Source: Edaphochlamys debaryana
Taxonomy: Eukaryota > Chlorophyta > Chlorophyceae > Chlamydomonadales
NCBI GenBank assembly: GCA_016858145.1
Contig: JAEHOE010000242.1
Coordinates: 1-64,000, forward strand
DNA: 64,000 nucleotides
Reading direction: 5' to 3'
Made by a program: the position numbers and the translations under genes. The notes beneath the pieces were generated by a model that did no database searches, was not told the DNA's origin, and saw only the letters and a program-made list of their open reading frames with translations. Positions 19,801-32,246 of the stretch are shown in pieces. Numbering within the stretch: the stretch's first letter is position 1; every line of letters begins with the position of its first letter.

Positions 19801-22800
19801 AAGGTAAGCAGGACGCGTACTTGTGCAGCGGCGGGGCGGGCCGGGCGGGGCTGCGGCGCGGCAAGAGGTCATCGCGTAGCAATGATTGTTTGAATGCCCC
19901 TTCCTGAATTGCTCCAAATAACTCGTTATACCCGCCTCCATGCTGTCTTCAAAGGAACTGAGCTCCCTTTCTTGCGTCACCCACCGCTCCACTGCTATGC
20001 TGGTACAGGAGTTTCCATCACAGGCGATACCCGCCGCTTGCACGTTGTGGCACCCGCGATGGGCGACGGCCGCTGCCAGTGCGTCCACTTGCTTGCGGGG
20101 TGTTATGCGTATGCGTGCAATGGCACTAGTTAGCTTCCTGTGGTATATGCCTGGTGTTTGTGGCTCCATGCATCGATTCATCAATTTGTTTTCCGACCCC
20201 GGGGCTGGGGCTTCCACGCGTGCATCCATGTGAGTCTCGCGCCTAGATAGCGCGCTTTCACTTCTCGGCATGCCTTTTAATTTGCTTGCGTCCATCCAGG
20301 TTGAACACGGTCCAGTGGGCGGGGCTGGCTAACGTAGCCGGAGTCAACACCTGGTACCTTGCAGATGGACAGGTGAGAGGGAATGAAGACCCCCTGTATG
20401 TGGAGAGGGGGCGCGGGTAGGGCGGCGCGGTGCTGGACACTACCGTTGCGGTGGAAACTAAAGGCTCCGGTTGTATTTCTTCATCATGCTCCTGCTGCTC
20501 GCAGGGAATCTTCAGCGCCGGCACAGTCATGCAAGAGGTCATCCACAGTGAGTCGTACCTTGGGAGCACATGCATGACTTCCTCACGTGTTGCACCCTCG
20601 AGCAACGTGGCAGTGCGACACCCATCACCACTCAGAGATCACCCGCCGCCGCTTATTTTCGTACTGCAGATTTCGGCTTGTGGCATGGCTGGCGAGACGG
20701 TGGGTGCGTGGATAGATGGGCTGATGGCAGATCGGGCCGCGAGGTCGACCTGAAGTGCACCTGGCGACGGTACCTTGTCCCTCACATTCCTCATTCCGCG
20801 TTACCGCCGCCGGTTACAATCTCTGAAGCCATTTCATGTTTCCCTTACACAGGCCATGAATACTGGGACAGCAGTACCTCGGTGGGTCGGGGAGGTGGTG
20901 TAGGTGGTGTTGAACAACATCAATAATTGGGTGGGGTTTGAGCATGAACATGGTAGAGTGCGGGGCCCGCTGCGATGGGCGGGCCTGGCGCCCCGGGTAT
21001 GCCCCTCATCGCCACTTTCTACAGACCATTTAATTTCATAATTTAAAGTAGTATGTAAAGGGTTTGCTGTTTGGGGGCCCGCCCGTGTATGTTCACATGG
21101 CGGGTTTGTGAGGAGCTGCTTTCCCTGGCCAACTTGATCTGGCGTGGATGAAATGGTGGACTCTGCCGCTTCATGAGTGACGGTCATTTCTTGCTCCTTG
21201 CGGCACACTTCCGCAGATGGGTTCAGGAAGCAACTGCCCATCTGCCCCTGAGCTCTGGCTGCTCGGCTGGGCCAAACCAGTGGAGGTAAGGCCAAAGGCA
21301 TGATATGAGGCACGGCGCAGTACTGTACGGTACAGTGGCTAGCTGAGCACGCAAGATGCCGAACGCTCAGGCACGCGAGCTGAGCTGCCCCTTTGTGTGC
21401 CGCCGTAGTAGGTGGATACACCCCTCCTCACGCGACTTGTTCTGTGCGTGCCGGTGTTCTGTACGCACCAGGTTCTGAGCCCGGACAATTTCCCGGTCGA
21501 CAAGTACAAGCGGTACAGCCTGCCGTACACGTATGCTGGTCCGGAGGCTGCCTTCCTCAAGATCCTTCCCTCATGGGACGCATCGTACACCAAGTGAGTG
21601 CATGCGTACGGCGGCACGATCACACTCTTGCCATCCATCATGTGCATGTATTCTTGTGCGCTTCGCGCGCTGCCGATCATACAATAATGCCTCACCACCA
21701 GGAACGTTTATCTGGCGCTGCGGGGTGCTGGCAAGGGCGACTGGAACATCCGTTCGGAGTTCATAGACCGGATCTCGGTGCACGAAGGTACGGCACCACG
21801 TACACCATTTGCACAGTGTCCCTTGAGCGTTTCTGCTTTCAGAAGTGTCGACGCGGGCGGTGACGGGGTGAGGGAGTGCAGGCCGTGCCCCTCGATCGTT
21901 CGTTCATTATTTTGTTTCAGAGCGCCTCTCTACTGCACATCATTATGGAATGCCTTACCAGCTTGCTTACTGCGCCCCCAACCCATTCTGACTCCTTACT
22001 AACTGCAACCAACTCCGCTAGCTGCTTACGCAGCCACCAACCGCGCCTGCCTCCCTGCTCATCAACCCCACAGGCGATGTGCCTTCGGACAACACGTTTA
22101 CCACGGACGTAGACCGGCATTACACCCTCATCACCACCATCGCCCAGAATAGCTTCTACGACATGAGATGGCATCACCTGGCGATCAGGACCGGAGGTGA
22201 GCACGCCCTCAGGTATAAAGAACGCTGGGGCCTATTACGTACATATGATCGTTCCCCGCCTATACGGCAGGATGCCCCCTTGATGTAACGGGGCAAGCAG
22301 GGGGCATCAAGCCAACATAGAAGAAATGCCTCGACGGCAGCAGGGGGCAGACTTGCAGAGGCCAGCCAGCGAGTTCTTCACTGATTAGGAGCTTGATCTC
22401 ACTCGCTCATTCCTTTGATTGCAGCTCTCGCCAATAGTATGATGGAGGTCCAGGTGCGCAGGCCTGACATGGGCCTGGGGTGGGCCTAAGGGGTTGGGGT
22501 CGTGTCGCCCCAGCCTGAGGCTGGCGCCTATGGCTCTTACAAAAACGCCTTGAGCGTGGACATCCCAAACGTCAACCCTTGCGACCCTGGACCCCGCACC
22601 CGCCTCAGGTGTGCCGCTACTCAGGCAGCCCGGACAACTGCGCTGTGGCAGACGGCGGAACCATGTGAGTGCTTGTCATGGTTCGGGCAGATAGTAGATT
22701 TGCTCTGAGCATGGGATTCTCACATGAACTTGAATGTATGGTCCCACTGGTGATGGATCGGAGTAATTGGAGCAGCAGTGGGTTTCCAACATCCAGCATT

Positions 22801-25800
22801 TATTTGTTCCCCCTGCCACCTGTTGCCTGCAGATGTAATCCCGTCCCCGGGTACACGGCCTATCCCGACGTGGATCACGTGAGGCCGCCGCGCGCGTGCT
22901 TTGCTCAACCGCTGTGCGGTGCTGTCTGTGCATCTATCTAGCGGCGCATGTGCTGTGCGGGTAGCCGGGCGGCTGCTGATGCGTGCACGTCTTTGCGGGA
23001 GGCGTCAGATCCACCGCGCACACGTGCCCCTACCTGGCGGCTCGGCGCCCTTCATGCCCTGCCTACTTATGGCCCTGCCTACTTCTTATGGCCCATATCC
23101 CTCAGGCCCTGGATGACATCGTTCGCATGCCCACCTTTAACGAGACCCTCGTTGCATGCAACCTCGACGTCAACTGCAAGGGGTGAGCTTCTGTATATCT
23201 GGGGGGCAGCTTACTTGGAGTACTGCTGGGAGGCTGGCTGGGCGGCGGCTAGGGTCAAGACTGAGGGGGAGGGAGCGGGAGCGGCTACGGGTTCATGTTG
23301 CTCGAGTTCAAGTTTTGCGCATTGCGCCTGTCCGTATGCAGGTTCAACTCCCTGGGCTGGCTCAAGACCGTGGTCTCTGTGACCAACCCGCTGGCGGGGA
23401 ACTGCCTCTACGCCAAGGTGCGACCGGGCGTGCAGGGGGCGTGTTGACGGGGTGTGTGCCGGGGGTGGTTAGCTTTGAGCTTGTAAACTGGATGGGCTGG
23501 TTAAAGTAGCACAGCCTGAGGCTCCACTTAGGTCAGCCCTTGTCCCTCTCTCCCCCCGCCCGCCCGACCACGCCACTGTCCAACGCCCCTGACTTCTGAT
23601 GACGGCCTCGTCCATTCAAAGATCCCGACAGTGTGAGATCCAGGTTACTCGTACGGCATACAATTTGTGGTTTGAAGCAAAACCGGCGAGGCCTCGAGCT
23701 TGCTTCCTCGCCCAGCAGAGCGTGTTCACATTCTGGATTTTCCCATTATTGCTTGCGTGCCCCAACTGTTCATTGATTGCCAGGTGTCCCTATTGGGGCG
23801 GATTCACGGTCGAGGTAGACAGAGACTACGTGAGTTGCACATACAGCGCGTGGGCAGGGTTGCGCAGATTGGCTACCGGCACTGCAGCACGGCAGCAGTT
23901 GGGGCCGGTGGTCCTAGGACGGTACGGTACTGTACGTGCGGTACCTTACACCGCCCAGTACTGGTACTGGGGACTCATAAATAAAGAGTGCGCCTGTTTC
24001 TTACTGAAATGATCCTTACTGTCAGCTGCCCCGATTCCCCCCCCCCCCCCCCGCACTCCTGCAGTACCTCGAGGACATTTCCCTGGTTACGCCGATGGGC
24101 ACCGCATACACAAAGTGCTTGGAGAACATCGCCTGCCGTGGGTACGTCTGTACTAACATAGCTCATCCAAGCCTGCTCGTCTCTTCAAGTGCAACGCAGT
24201 CCTAGCTGGCAGCACCGGTACCTCTCTGCCCAGCTTCGCTCGCTCCCGCGTCCACCAGGTTTAACAACTTCGGCTGGCTCAAGCGCCGGACCGTACCCTC
24301 CATCCCCCAACCCGGATTCTGCCTCTACAGCAAGATATCAATGCCGTGAGCGGGGTGTTGGGGCAGAAAGTAAGGCTGGCGGCTCAGTACCGGCCGCACA
24401 CCGCGCGGACGCATTTTCACACTCTCCACATCTCCCTCCCAATCTTTATATCCCGCCGTTGCTACCACTCCACTCAACAGGTGTCAGAACATCAACGGCT
24501 ACGCGTTGCAGACCGGAGTGGACCACGTGAGTACTGCGTGGTCGTAAGGCTCTGCGTGCCGTACTAACCGTACTAATGGTACGCTAGTAGCCTAAGTAGC
24601 CGACCTGCGCCGGCGGAATCATCCCGGGTGCACGGCCCCTATCAGCAGCCCGCCGTCAGACCCACGATCGCTCCCATGGCACTGCATCCCTTGAAGCATT
24701 TCATTACTTACCTGTACTTGCTTACCGCTGTTGTGCGCGCGCGGTTGTACGGTCTGTGCCTCACCTTACCCCGCCGCCCTCCCGCGCGACCCCGCCCGCC
24801 CCCCAGTACGGCGATGACATTGGCCAGAAGACCACGCTGTCAGAGGTCATCTCCGCCTGCAACCTGGACCCCACCTGCAAGGGGTAAAAGCGGGTATTTC
24901 GCTTAGCGCTGGGGTAAAGTGAGGGCAAGCCCTCAATGGCAACATTGAACCAAGCAAGTCGAGAACTGCATGGACAGGGGCAGGGGCAATGAGTCAGTTG
25001 AGAGAGGCTCGCCCTTAAACACCTGTGGTTTTGTTCTCGCCTCTGCTTGACCCCACCCTTTCTCGCCCCCGGCATCGCATGCATGGATACAGTTTCAACA
25101 ACTTCGGTTGGTACAAGACCGTTGTGGACCCAGTCGGCCTGCTGGCGGGTTCATGCGTCTACACCAAACTGGGAACCTGGTGAGTACGTGCAGTGATCCA
25201 AGCTATGGAGTCCACTCACTTGGATTGGGAAGTTACTGCAAAACGGATACCGGATCATGAGGCCCCCTCCTGCCTGCTGCCTACGACCGCGCATGCGATG
25301 GTATGCAGGTGTAAGCCGTACACAGGTTACACAGCTATCGCCAACAGAAACCACGTGAGCTAACCCCGATCCATATATGAAAACAGGGGCTCAAGACCCC
25401 GTGCTTACAAATGAGGGGTTGCTTGGTCAGCCTGCTGCTGCTGCTGGTCGGGAGGGGGGCCACCGTTTCGTGGGCGGTTAGTTCCAGCCTCACCCGCCCG
25501 TGTTTGTGCTCCTTTGTTTCTGAACCCCTACTGCGCAGGAGGGTGACACGCTTGCAAGCCTCTCGAACTCCGACACGGCCTTCAGCGCTTGCAACCTGGA
25601 CGTCCGGTGCCTAGGCTTCAGCAGCGGTGCGTTTTTTGTGTGAAGAGGACTCGGGGAGAGGGCGCGGAATGGCCCGGGTCAAAGCCTCTGTACCGGTACG
25701 CGCAACCTCCCGGCGCTGGCAGCGCCGCCGCGGCCCTGGAACACCTGCCGCCGCCGCCGCCAGCGCCCACGTACGATCCGGTTGAAGCAGGGCTGGCATT

Positions 25801-28800
25801 TCCATCCCTTGGCCTGAGCTGCTCTCCTGATCGTTGCGCACTGTCGATAAGTCAACCCTGCCTGTCCACCCACAGGCGGCCTGATCAAGTCCGTGGCGAC
25901 GCCCCTGGTATCCCAGGAGGGCTCATGCTTCTACACCAAGACCCTGCCCTCGTTGTGAGTTGTATGGCCAGGAGGAATGGAGAGGGCACCGGTTGCTCGC
26001 CACGGCCCGCCGCCCGCTAATGTGGGGCCCGACGGCAGGCCCTGATCTTTTGGTTGGGATGGACGGAGCGAGTATGCGCACGACGGCTGCTCCAGGGGCC
26101 GAGTAGTAAACTCTTGCGGCTCCTCTGTTCCCTCCCGCCCAGATGCCCGCCCGTTTCTGGGTACACGGCAACAGCAAACACAGACCATGTAAGCCGAGCT
26201 GTTGCCTGACATGTATGGCTAGCCAGTAATGTATGAGGATTTTCAACTAGATAGTTCCTGTGCATGCAGGCTGCGGGTGGCTGGATGTCGTAATCGTGTC
26301 GTACATGTAATACCTAATCTTCTTTCGGTGAATGTTGGGTTGCGTGCCCGCAGATGGGTGATGACATTGGCAAGAAGGATTCATTCGCAGATGCGACGGC
26401 GGCCTGCAACGCTGACGTGGCGTGCAGGGGGTAAGCGAGCCATGCATGCGGAGACGAGAGGCGGGCTGGGGAGCGACGAGTGCTTTCGCTTGCTAGTGCT
26501 GGGCGGGTCGGGTCACCAGGGCAAGGCCAGCTGGAGCGGCTACCGGTGTTTTGCGGCAACTCCTAGGCCTAGGCTTGTGTACCTCCCACGCACGCTCCTC
26601 CTACTCCTCCCCTCAAGGTTCAACGATCTGGGCTACTTCAAGAACCGCCTCTACCCGACCGAGCCCTCGGCCCTGTGCCTGTGAGCAGTCATGGGTCATG
26701 GGAACACAGCCAGCCAGCCCGATGATGACTGGCCCCTTGCCTTTATTTGGCCTGAGCAGTGTCGAGTAGCCGGACCGCATGCACTGCACATACCGCTGAA
26801 GATCAGAGCTTAGATATCGCTTGCACCCAACCACTCTCAACCCCGTTCATTCCCTCCGCTACTGTCGCCCAGGTACACCAAGTTCACGTGAGCACGCGCG
26901 GACGGATGGGGCTCCCATGACTGGGCCGGCGGCGAGGGACTGGCGTATAGATCACACACCATGCACATAGCCGTCAATGCTAGCATCAAGATTTAGCGAG
27001 AGCGAGGTGATGCTGAAAAGCTGTAGCATGCCGTAGCCACATGCATGCGCCAGCAGGCTCCATCCCCTTCCGCGGCAAATCCGCTTGTTCCACCTGCAGG
27101 TGCCCGCCCATCAGCGGCTACTCGTCACAGGCGAACGCAGACCACGTGAGTCCATTTGCAGCACCAGAGCCCTCAGAGCAGTGTGTGTGCCACTAGGCCT
27201 CTATGCGTCCGGACGAGGGTCCTTTAACAGTGGCTTGGGTCCCCTTGCTTGTTACTCTACGAGCCATTATTTATCCGTGCGCCGCTGGCTACCGCTTCCG
27301 ATTGCCGCTTCCCCAACGCCCTCAGATCGGTGACGATATCGGCCGCAAGGGCAGCACGGAGGAGGCCGCCACCGCTTGCAGCCTGGACTCAAACTGCCGA
27401 GGGTGCGTATTTGCGGAGGCAGGGGCGTGGCTCCTAGTAGTAGGGCTCCTTCTTTGGGTGCATGATCGCCCCAGCTGGCGGCGCGTGCGACTGCGCTGCG
27501 GGATCAGACTGCTTAGACTGCTGGGTAGCCGTGTCCTCACATGCCGCATGGCCGCCGCCCCCTTCCCTCCCTGCCCGGTTCGCAGGTTTAACTCCCTGGG
27601 TTACTTCAAGTGGGCGATGACACCCGTGGTCAGTTCCGACACGTGCCTGTGAGCATGGGTTTATTTGTCAAGGGTGGGCGCGTTAGCACTTGGACGTACT
27701 ACTCGTTCCGTACAGTGCAGTGCTGTGCCGTACTCGAGCATGAGGGCCTTACTGCCCTTGATGCTGCTGGCTGCGTGCGGTGCACGCAAAGAAGGTGCGG
27801 AAGAGACTTGAAGCAAACCGGAGCAAGCGATGCGTCTGCCCCTCCCTGCGCCCCGTTTGCCTCCAATCCTGACAGGTACACCAAGCAGACGTGAGTGAGG
27901 GAGGCAAGGGTGGGAGTAGTGGGAGCCACGTTTACAGCACACTGTGCTACACAGCACCTTCCGCACCTCCGGTTAGCCAAGGGATGGAGCACTGCATGCG
28001 GGCGAGGGCAGAGAGCTGCTTGTCTATCTGATGCATGTCTGCGGTATGCTTGCATTTCTGCGCTCCGGGCGGCGGGCTTCGTTCCCGCCTCGCAGGTGCC
28101 AAAACATCGCCGGATACACGGTGCAAGCCAACCTCGACCACGTGAGCGAGTGGGAGCAGCATAGCAGTCGCGGAAGTTGTGGGCTGTGATTTTGCATGCT
28201 GTTTTGCTGCATGAGCATATCTAATTATAACCTTTGCCTGCCCATCTATCCCCCCAGTGGGCGGACGACATTGGCAAGGCGGCCTCGGGCGCAGAGGCGG
28301 CCATTGCGTGCAATGCCGATGACACGTGCAGAGGGTGGGTGGGGGTTTGGGGTGCGGTTTCTGCTGCATGCAGGGGCGGGGGCGGGGGCGGGGGTAAGTG
28401 GGGCGTATAGGCAGATTATGCCTGTACGTAACGGAGTTTGGGCCAACGGTGTGCAATACGTTGTCTGAAATGTAATAATCATAAGAAGAAAAAAGTTCAG
28501 CGCGAGTTGAGTTGGACGTTCTAGCAAGGGGGATGAGGGGAGCGGAGCTGTGCACCAAAATTGTTGAAGGGGAGAATGGGAAGGTGCCAAGAAACCCAAA
28601 GACAAAACGGAGCGGAGGTGACACGCACACGTAGCCCTAAGCAACGACACGCAAAAGAGCAAGGCACGCCACGACGCGTTTCGGCCTTGCCAGGGCCTCA
28701 TCAGGTGGCTTAAGCGGTACGCGCTAGGGACACACGGCACGCGAACACCTCCAAAACGAAAACGAGGCGGAGCCCAAGTCACTGACCTTTACAGTGAACG

Positions 28801-31800
28801 TTGGTTGACTGTTGAGTGTATATAGGTCGTGTAGCGTTGGGTTGGTGGTACGGGCGGGTAGAAATTGTATCGACATGCGGGGCGGGGGGGAGAAACGAGG
28901 TACGGGAGGCACGGGGGGCGTTTAGAGGCGGACGAGCGGCAGGTCATGCGTACAGACCATACATTTCTGTTTAACGTGACGCTAGCATACAGTACTTGCG
29001 ATAAACGTGCTCCAGCTATCGCGATAGCGTATAGCTGCTCTTTCTCGACCCATGAGGGATTCCGTTCATGCGGTCCGCTAACGTAGCAATTTGCATCAAG
29101 CGTTGTTTGCTCACCGTGGGAGATAACGGTGGCGACGTTGGAGCGGGAGCGGAGTCTTGAGCTTCTTTCTGCGGGCGATCGGTGGATGGGCATGCGAGCG
29201 ATTTAAGGTGAGCGCGAGAGCAGAGTCAACAGCGTTGGAGCTGGGTGCAGCAGCTAGCTAGGAGAGCTGGGGTACGTGTTATAGCGGGGATGGTCGCATG
29301 TCGAGACATGCATGCCGGTGGGTTGCGGTCCGCGAGGGAGCGACTTACTGGCGGGGGCGTAGCACTTTGGAGGAGTCGGGGACGCCGGGGTACTTGGGAG
29401 CTGGGGCTAAGCTAGTAGCAGGTGGCCAGTGGGAGCTGCTTGGCGGGTTGAGCTTGTTGTGACTGGTCTGTGGGTGCAGCGGTCTACTTTAAAGGGGCCA
29501 TGTAGCGCGGATTGGGCCTTATGTGTACGGAACAGCCGTACGATGGGGGGATTCGGGGAGTTTCCGTGTTGGGGAGTGGGCCTTGTGGGCCGTTCGTGCT
29601 TGCGTTGGGTAGGGCGTGTGTGGTTTAGTGGGTGCCGGGGCTTGCGGGGAAGCGTGGCGTGCGGGGGGAGCGAGCTTGATTTCAGGCTGGTAGAGCTCCG
29701 AGTTCTGGGGTTGTATGGCGCGTAGTGGACTACCAGAAGTGCTGTTCAGCGTTGCTGATCGCGGCGTGGCGATAAATTTGGCGGTCGGTGCAGCTGTGTT
29801 CGCTCGTGCGCAGCGTGCGCCCAAAACCGAGGCCAGGGAGCAGAAGCGGCTCTGTTTTTCTTCAAGGAATTTACACAAGACTTAGGCATCAGAGTATCAG
29901 CGATCACGTCGAAAACCGTCAGCGGTCACGTCGAAAACCGTTTTGGTCCTTTGACCCACCTCGCCCACAGGTTCCCAAGCAGCTCGTGCACGGGGGGGCG
30001 GGGGCGGGGGCGGGGGCGGGGGCGGGGGCGGGGGCGGGGGCGGGGGCGGGGGCGGGGGCGGGGGCGGGGGCGGGGGCGGGGGCGGGGGCGGGGGCGGGGG
30101 CGGGGGCGGGGGCGGGGGCGGGGGGCGGGGGCGGGGGCGGGGGCGGGGGCGGGGGCGGGGGCGGGGGCGGGGGCGGGGGCGGGGGCGGGGGCGGGGGCGG
30201 GGGCGGGGGCGGGGGCGGGGGCGGGGGCGGGGGCGGGGGGCGGGGGGCTAGAAGAGGTAGGGGAGAGAAGCAGGACTGGGCGTCAGGCACTGAACGCCAT
30301 GCATCGTCAGAGCCGAACGGAGGCCTGAGTGGGAAGCATTGACAAAGAAGTGGGAATGAAGGCAAGGACACGGATGGACGAAGGGGAATACGCCGGCGAG
30401 CAAGGACGGACGGACGTGCTCCGACCACTTAACTTATGTTTCACAATAAATTGCCACGCTTGCAATGCACAGTCCTCCCCTCGATGTGCCTCTCCCTCAC
30501 CGCCGGACGTCCCACAACCCCTGGGCAGGTTCAATTCGCTCGGGTGGTACAAGTGGGTGGTCGCTCCCACCTTCGTCTCGGACGTCTGCCTGTGAGCGAG
30601 TACGGTAGAGCAACGAGCGAGGGTGCCCTAGCTTGCCGCTCATTATCCTACTGGAGCTGCCGTGAGGTGGACCTTTCCTTAGAAGTTTGCTTCAAGAAGC
30701 GCGAGTTGCGTGATAGGGATTCTGCGGCATGGCTGAACCCAATCACCGCCCTTGTTTGCCCATCCTGCCGTTTTCGCGCAGATACACCAAGATTGCTCCA
30801 ACGTGAGTCACAGCAGGGTAGCTTGCCCTTCAAGCACCTTGTAAGGGTCCGCCGGTGTAGACAATAGCCGCACAGCCCCACCCCGTTGATATCCAACTCA
30901 GTGCATGCATGATCGGCGCCCACGCCCATCCAGGTGCATCTTCGTCCCCGGTTACACAGCCAAGGCCGCCACAGACCACGTAAGAAGCAACCACGAGGGC
31001 TTGCGAGCAGGCCCCCCTCACCCCGCCCATGCAGCCCATGCCCCGGCCTTCGCCAGGACACAGGCGGGCGTCTCTCGCCTCCAGCCCTACCCCTTCACCT
31101 CCGCGCGCCGCCCCACCTTATCCTCGCGTCTCCACCCCCACTCATGCACCCAGTGCCCCCCCAAAAAACCTGCTTCCTACCCACCCCCCAACCCCCTTAT
31201 TAGTGGCTGGACGATATCGGCAAGGCCGCCAACATGTGGGACGCAGCCTCGGCCTGCAACGCAGACGTCAACTGCAAGGGGTAAGGATAGGGGTGCGTGT
31301 GCCGGATCTCATTTTTTGTTAGTCATACATTGGGCTCATCATGGGCAGCCTAGGGCCGCGGCAAGGCCTGATGGGGTGCCTCGGGGCTCCTGAGTCGGGT
31401 GCAAGCAGTTACCCATCCCAACCTTTCCTTGGCCCCGGCCCTGCCACCGCCCCGACGAACCATAGCTTCAACTCTGACGGTTGGTACAAGTATATTGTGG
31501 TCCCCAACATGGCATCAAGCTTCTGCCTGTGAGTCGTGCATGGGCAAGCGAGGGGCAAACGAAATGCACCGTTGGCATAGCTCGATGTTGCCGGTGCACT
31601 GCAGCGCTTGACTTTCAATTGCTGGGCACCGGTATTACCGCGTCTCAGATCACCAACCTAGCGCGGTGTCGGGCTGGAGCTGATTCGGGGCATTCGATAT
31701 CGGGCAGGGCATTTGTTCAGGGGTGGCCTGCTAGGTGCATGAGGCAAGCGAGAAGCAGCGTCTTTTGGACGAGCGGCGGCCGGCTCCCCCTATCTACCTA

Positions 31801-31861
31801 CCTCCTACTACCCTCACCCTCGCTCCCTCACAGTTACACCAAAATCACCTTCCGGCGTTAA
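16825..31861 (+). CDS. Gametolysin-like (peptidase M11) metalloprotease with Pro-rich region and eight PAN/Apple-like modules, 49 exons
   Basis: Predicted 1292-aa secreted or wall-anchored zinc protease. Exon 1 (16825-16945) gives basic residues then a hydrophobic signal or anchor (LALAGLTVAALLAACLLVW). Exon 2 (17255-18111) is SPK/PPP-rich, residues 41-326. Exons 3-20 (18385-22664) form the M11 domain, residues 327-737, with zinc motif Q552-E-V-I-H556-N-F-G-L-W-H562-G split across exons 12 and 13. M11 gametolysins digest cell-wall glycoproteins and use this QExxH form. Exons 21-49 encode eight 67-71-residue modules with four Cys each (C..GYTA..DH, DDIG, AC...C.G, FN.LG..K, CLYTK). All 49 exon phases join without a break and the total is a multiple of three, ending in TAA. 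The pattern argues for an intact gene. Splice sites are inferred from sequence. The PAN/Apple label is tentative. Confidence 0.85.
17300..18060 (+). repeat. Coding minisatellite for SPK/PPP-rich (hydroxyproline-type) region
   Basis: Within exon 2 an 87-base (29-codon) unit, reading roughly LPPPSPSPKSPPPRPPSPK then SPPPKPPRPP, recurs about five to six times between 17382 and 17850 with few changes. Such Ser-Pro and Pro-rich blocks are hydroxylated and glycosylated in volvocine wall proteins and form rigid rods. The reverse strand therefore shows a long Gly-rich open frame that is not a gene. Confidence 0.85.
19161..19334 (+). other. GC-AG intron
   Basis: The donor after exon 6 is GCAAGC instead of GTAAGC. 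The acceptor is ACAG at 19331-19334. The paralogue uses the same GC donor at the same codon (61421), which supports a genuine non-canonical intron. Confidence 0.8.
20505..20699 (+). other. Zinc-site exon pair of the protease
   Basis: Exons 20505-20547 and 20670-20699 join in phase 1 to give MQEVIHNFGLWHGWRDG. The Gln-Glu-x-x-His and second His are the M11 zinc ligands and the general base. The intron sits between the first and later ligands. Confidence 0.85.
28335..30528 (+). other. Unusually long intron (2.2 kb) in module 7
   Basis: Other introns in this gene are mostly about 80-500 nt. This one runs from a GTGGGT donor to a GGGCAG acceptor. It contains AT-richer sequence near 28440-28500 and 28960-29040, a duplicated 15-base motif CACGTCGAAAACCGT (about 29905 and 29927), and the GGGGGC array. 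An old insertion may account for the length, but I could not find paired ends or a target duplication. Confidence 0.6.
29992..30246 (+). repeat. (GGGGGC)n hexanucleotide array
   Basis: About 42 tandem GGGGGC units, nearly perfect, with G-run slips near 30120 and at the end. A mini-array of the same unit occurs at 28372-28396 in the same intron. Strong G-quadruplex potential on the plus (sense) strand. Open frames across it (Gly-Ala, Gly-Arg, Pro-rich) are by-products. Confidence 0.95.
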
Positions 31862-32241
31862 AGAGTGGGGAGTACATGCCGGCTGGAGCGAGCAGGGGCG
31901 CATCAAGCAGACCGCGGGGGCCACTGCTACGCCTGTGGCGGTGCATGTCACCCATTACACCCATGCAGTAAGATGGAGCTGTGGCTCTATGTCACCTGTA
32001 CAAAGTATGGTAAGCTAGTAACATTCATTGTTTTGGACGCGCGCATTGGTTTGGGCACGCGCTGAATGGAGCAGTGATGATGGGTGGCATGGGTAGGTGG
32101 CGTGGGTAGTGTTGTTAATGATCCCACCCTAACTAGCACCCCTGTGTGGTGCAGAGCAGTACTTGTGCTGCAACGCTCGACATTACTGAGCGTTAAATAG
32201 CTGCTGATGTGTTGCTATTAGGAACTGTTGCTTGCTGTATA

Positions 32242-32246
32242 TGTAA
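32242..32246 (+). terminator. Candidate TGTAA polyadenylation signal
   Basis: TGTAA, the usual volvocine poly(A) signal, lies 381 nt after the protease stop codon, a normal 3' UTR length for these algae. A second TGTAA occurs near 32662, so the choice is uncertain. Confidence 0.35.

Larger units (their letters stand above)
22833..31861 (+). repeat. Eight tandem exon sets encoding Cys-rich PAN/Apple-like modules
   Basis: Modules start at exons 22833, 23784, 24481, 25309, 26143, 27100, 28096 and 30934. Each begins with a 46-nt exon ending in ...DH. It is followed by a 77-nt exon (88 in module 4) ending in CxG, a 63-87-nt exon with FN.LG..K, and in six modules a tiny exon for YTK-x-T (11, 15, 15, 21 and a terminal 28 nt where measured). 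Every set is in symmetric phase 2, so whole modules can be duplicated or lost without a frameshift. Confidence 0.85.

Noticed and set aside
16825..22664. Pherophorin domain after the Pro-rich block
   Set aside because: The order of motifs and the QEVIHNFGLWH zinc site identify peptidase M11, not the pherophorin fold.
29919..30428. Pro-, Gly-Ala and Gly-Arg-rich open frames over the hexamer array
   Set aside because: They follow automatically from a GGGGGC repeat inside an intron.
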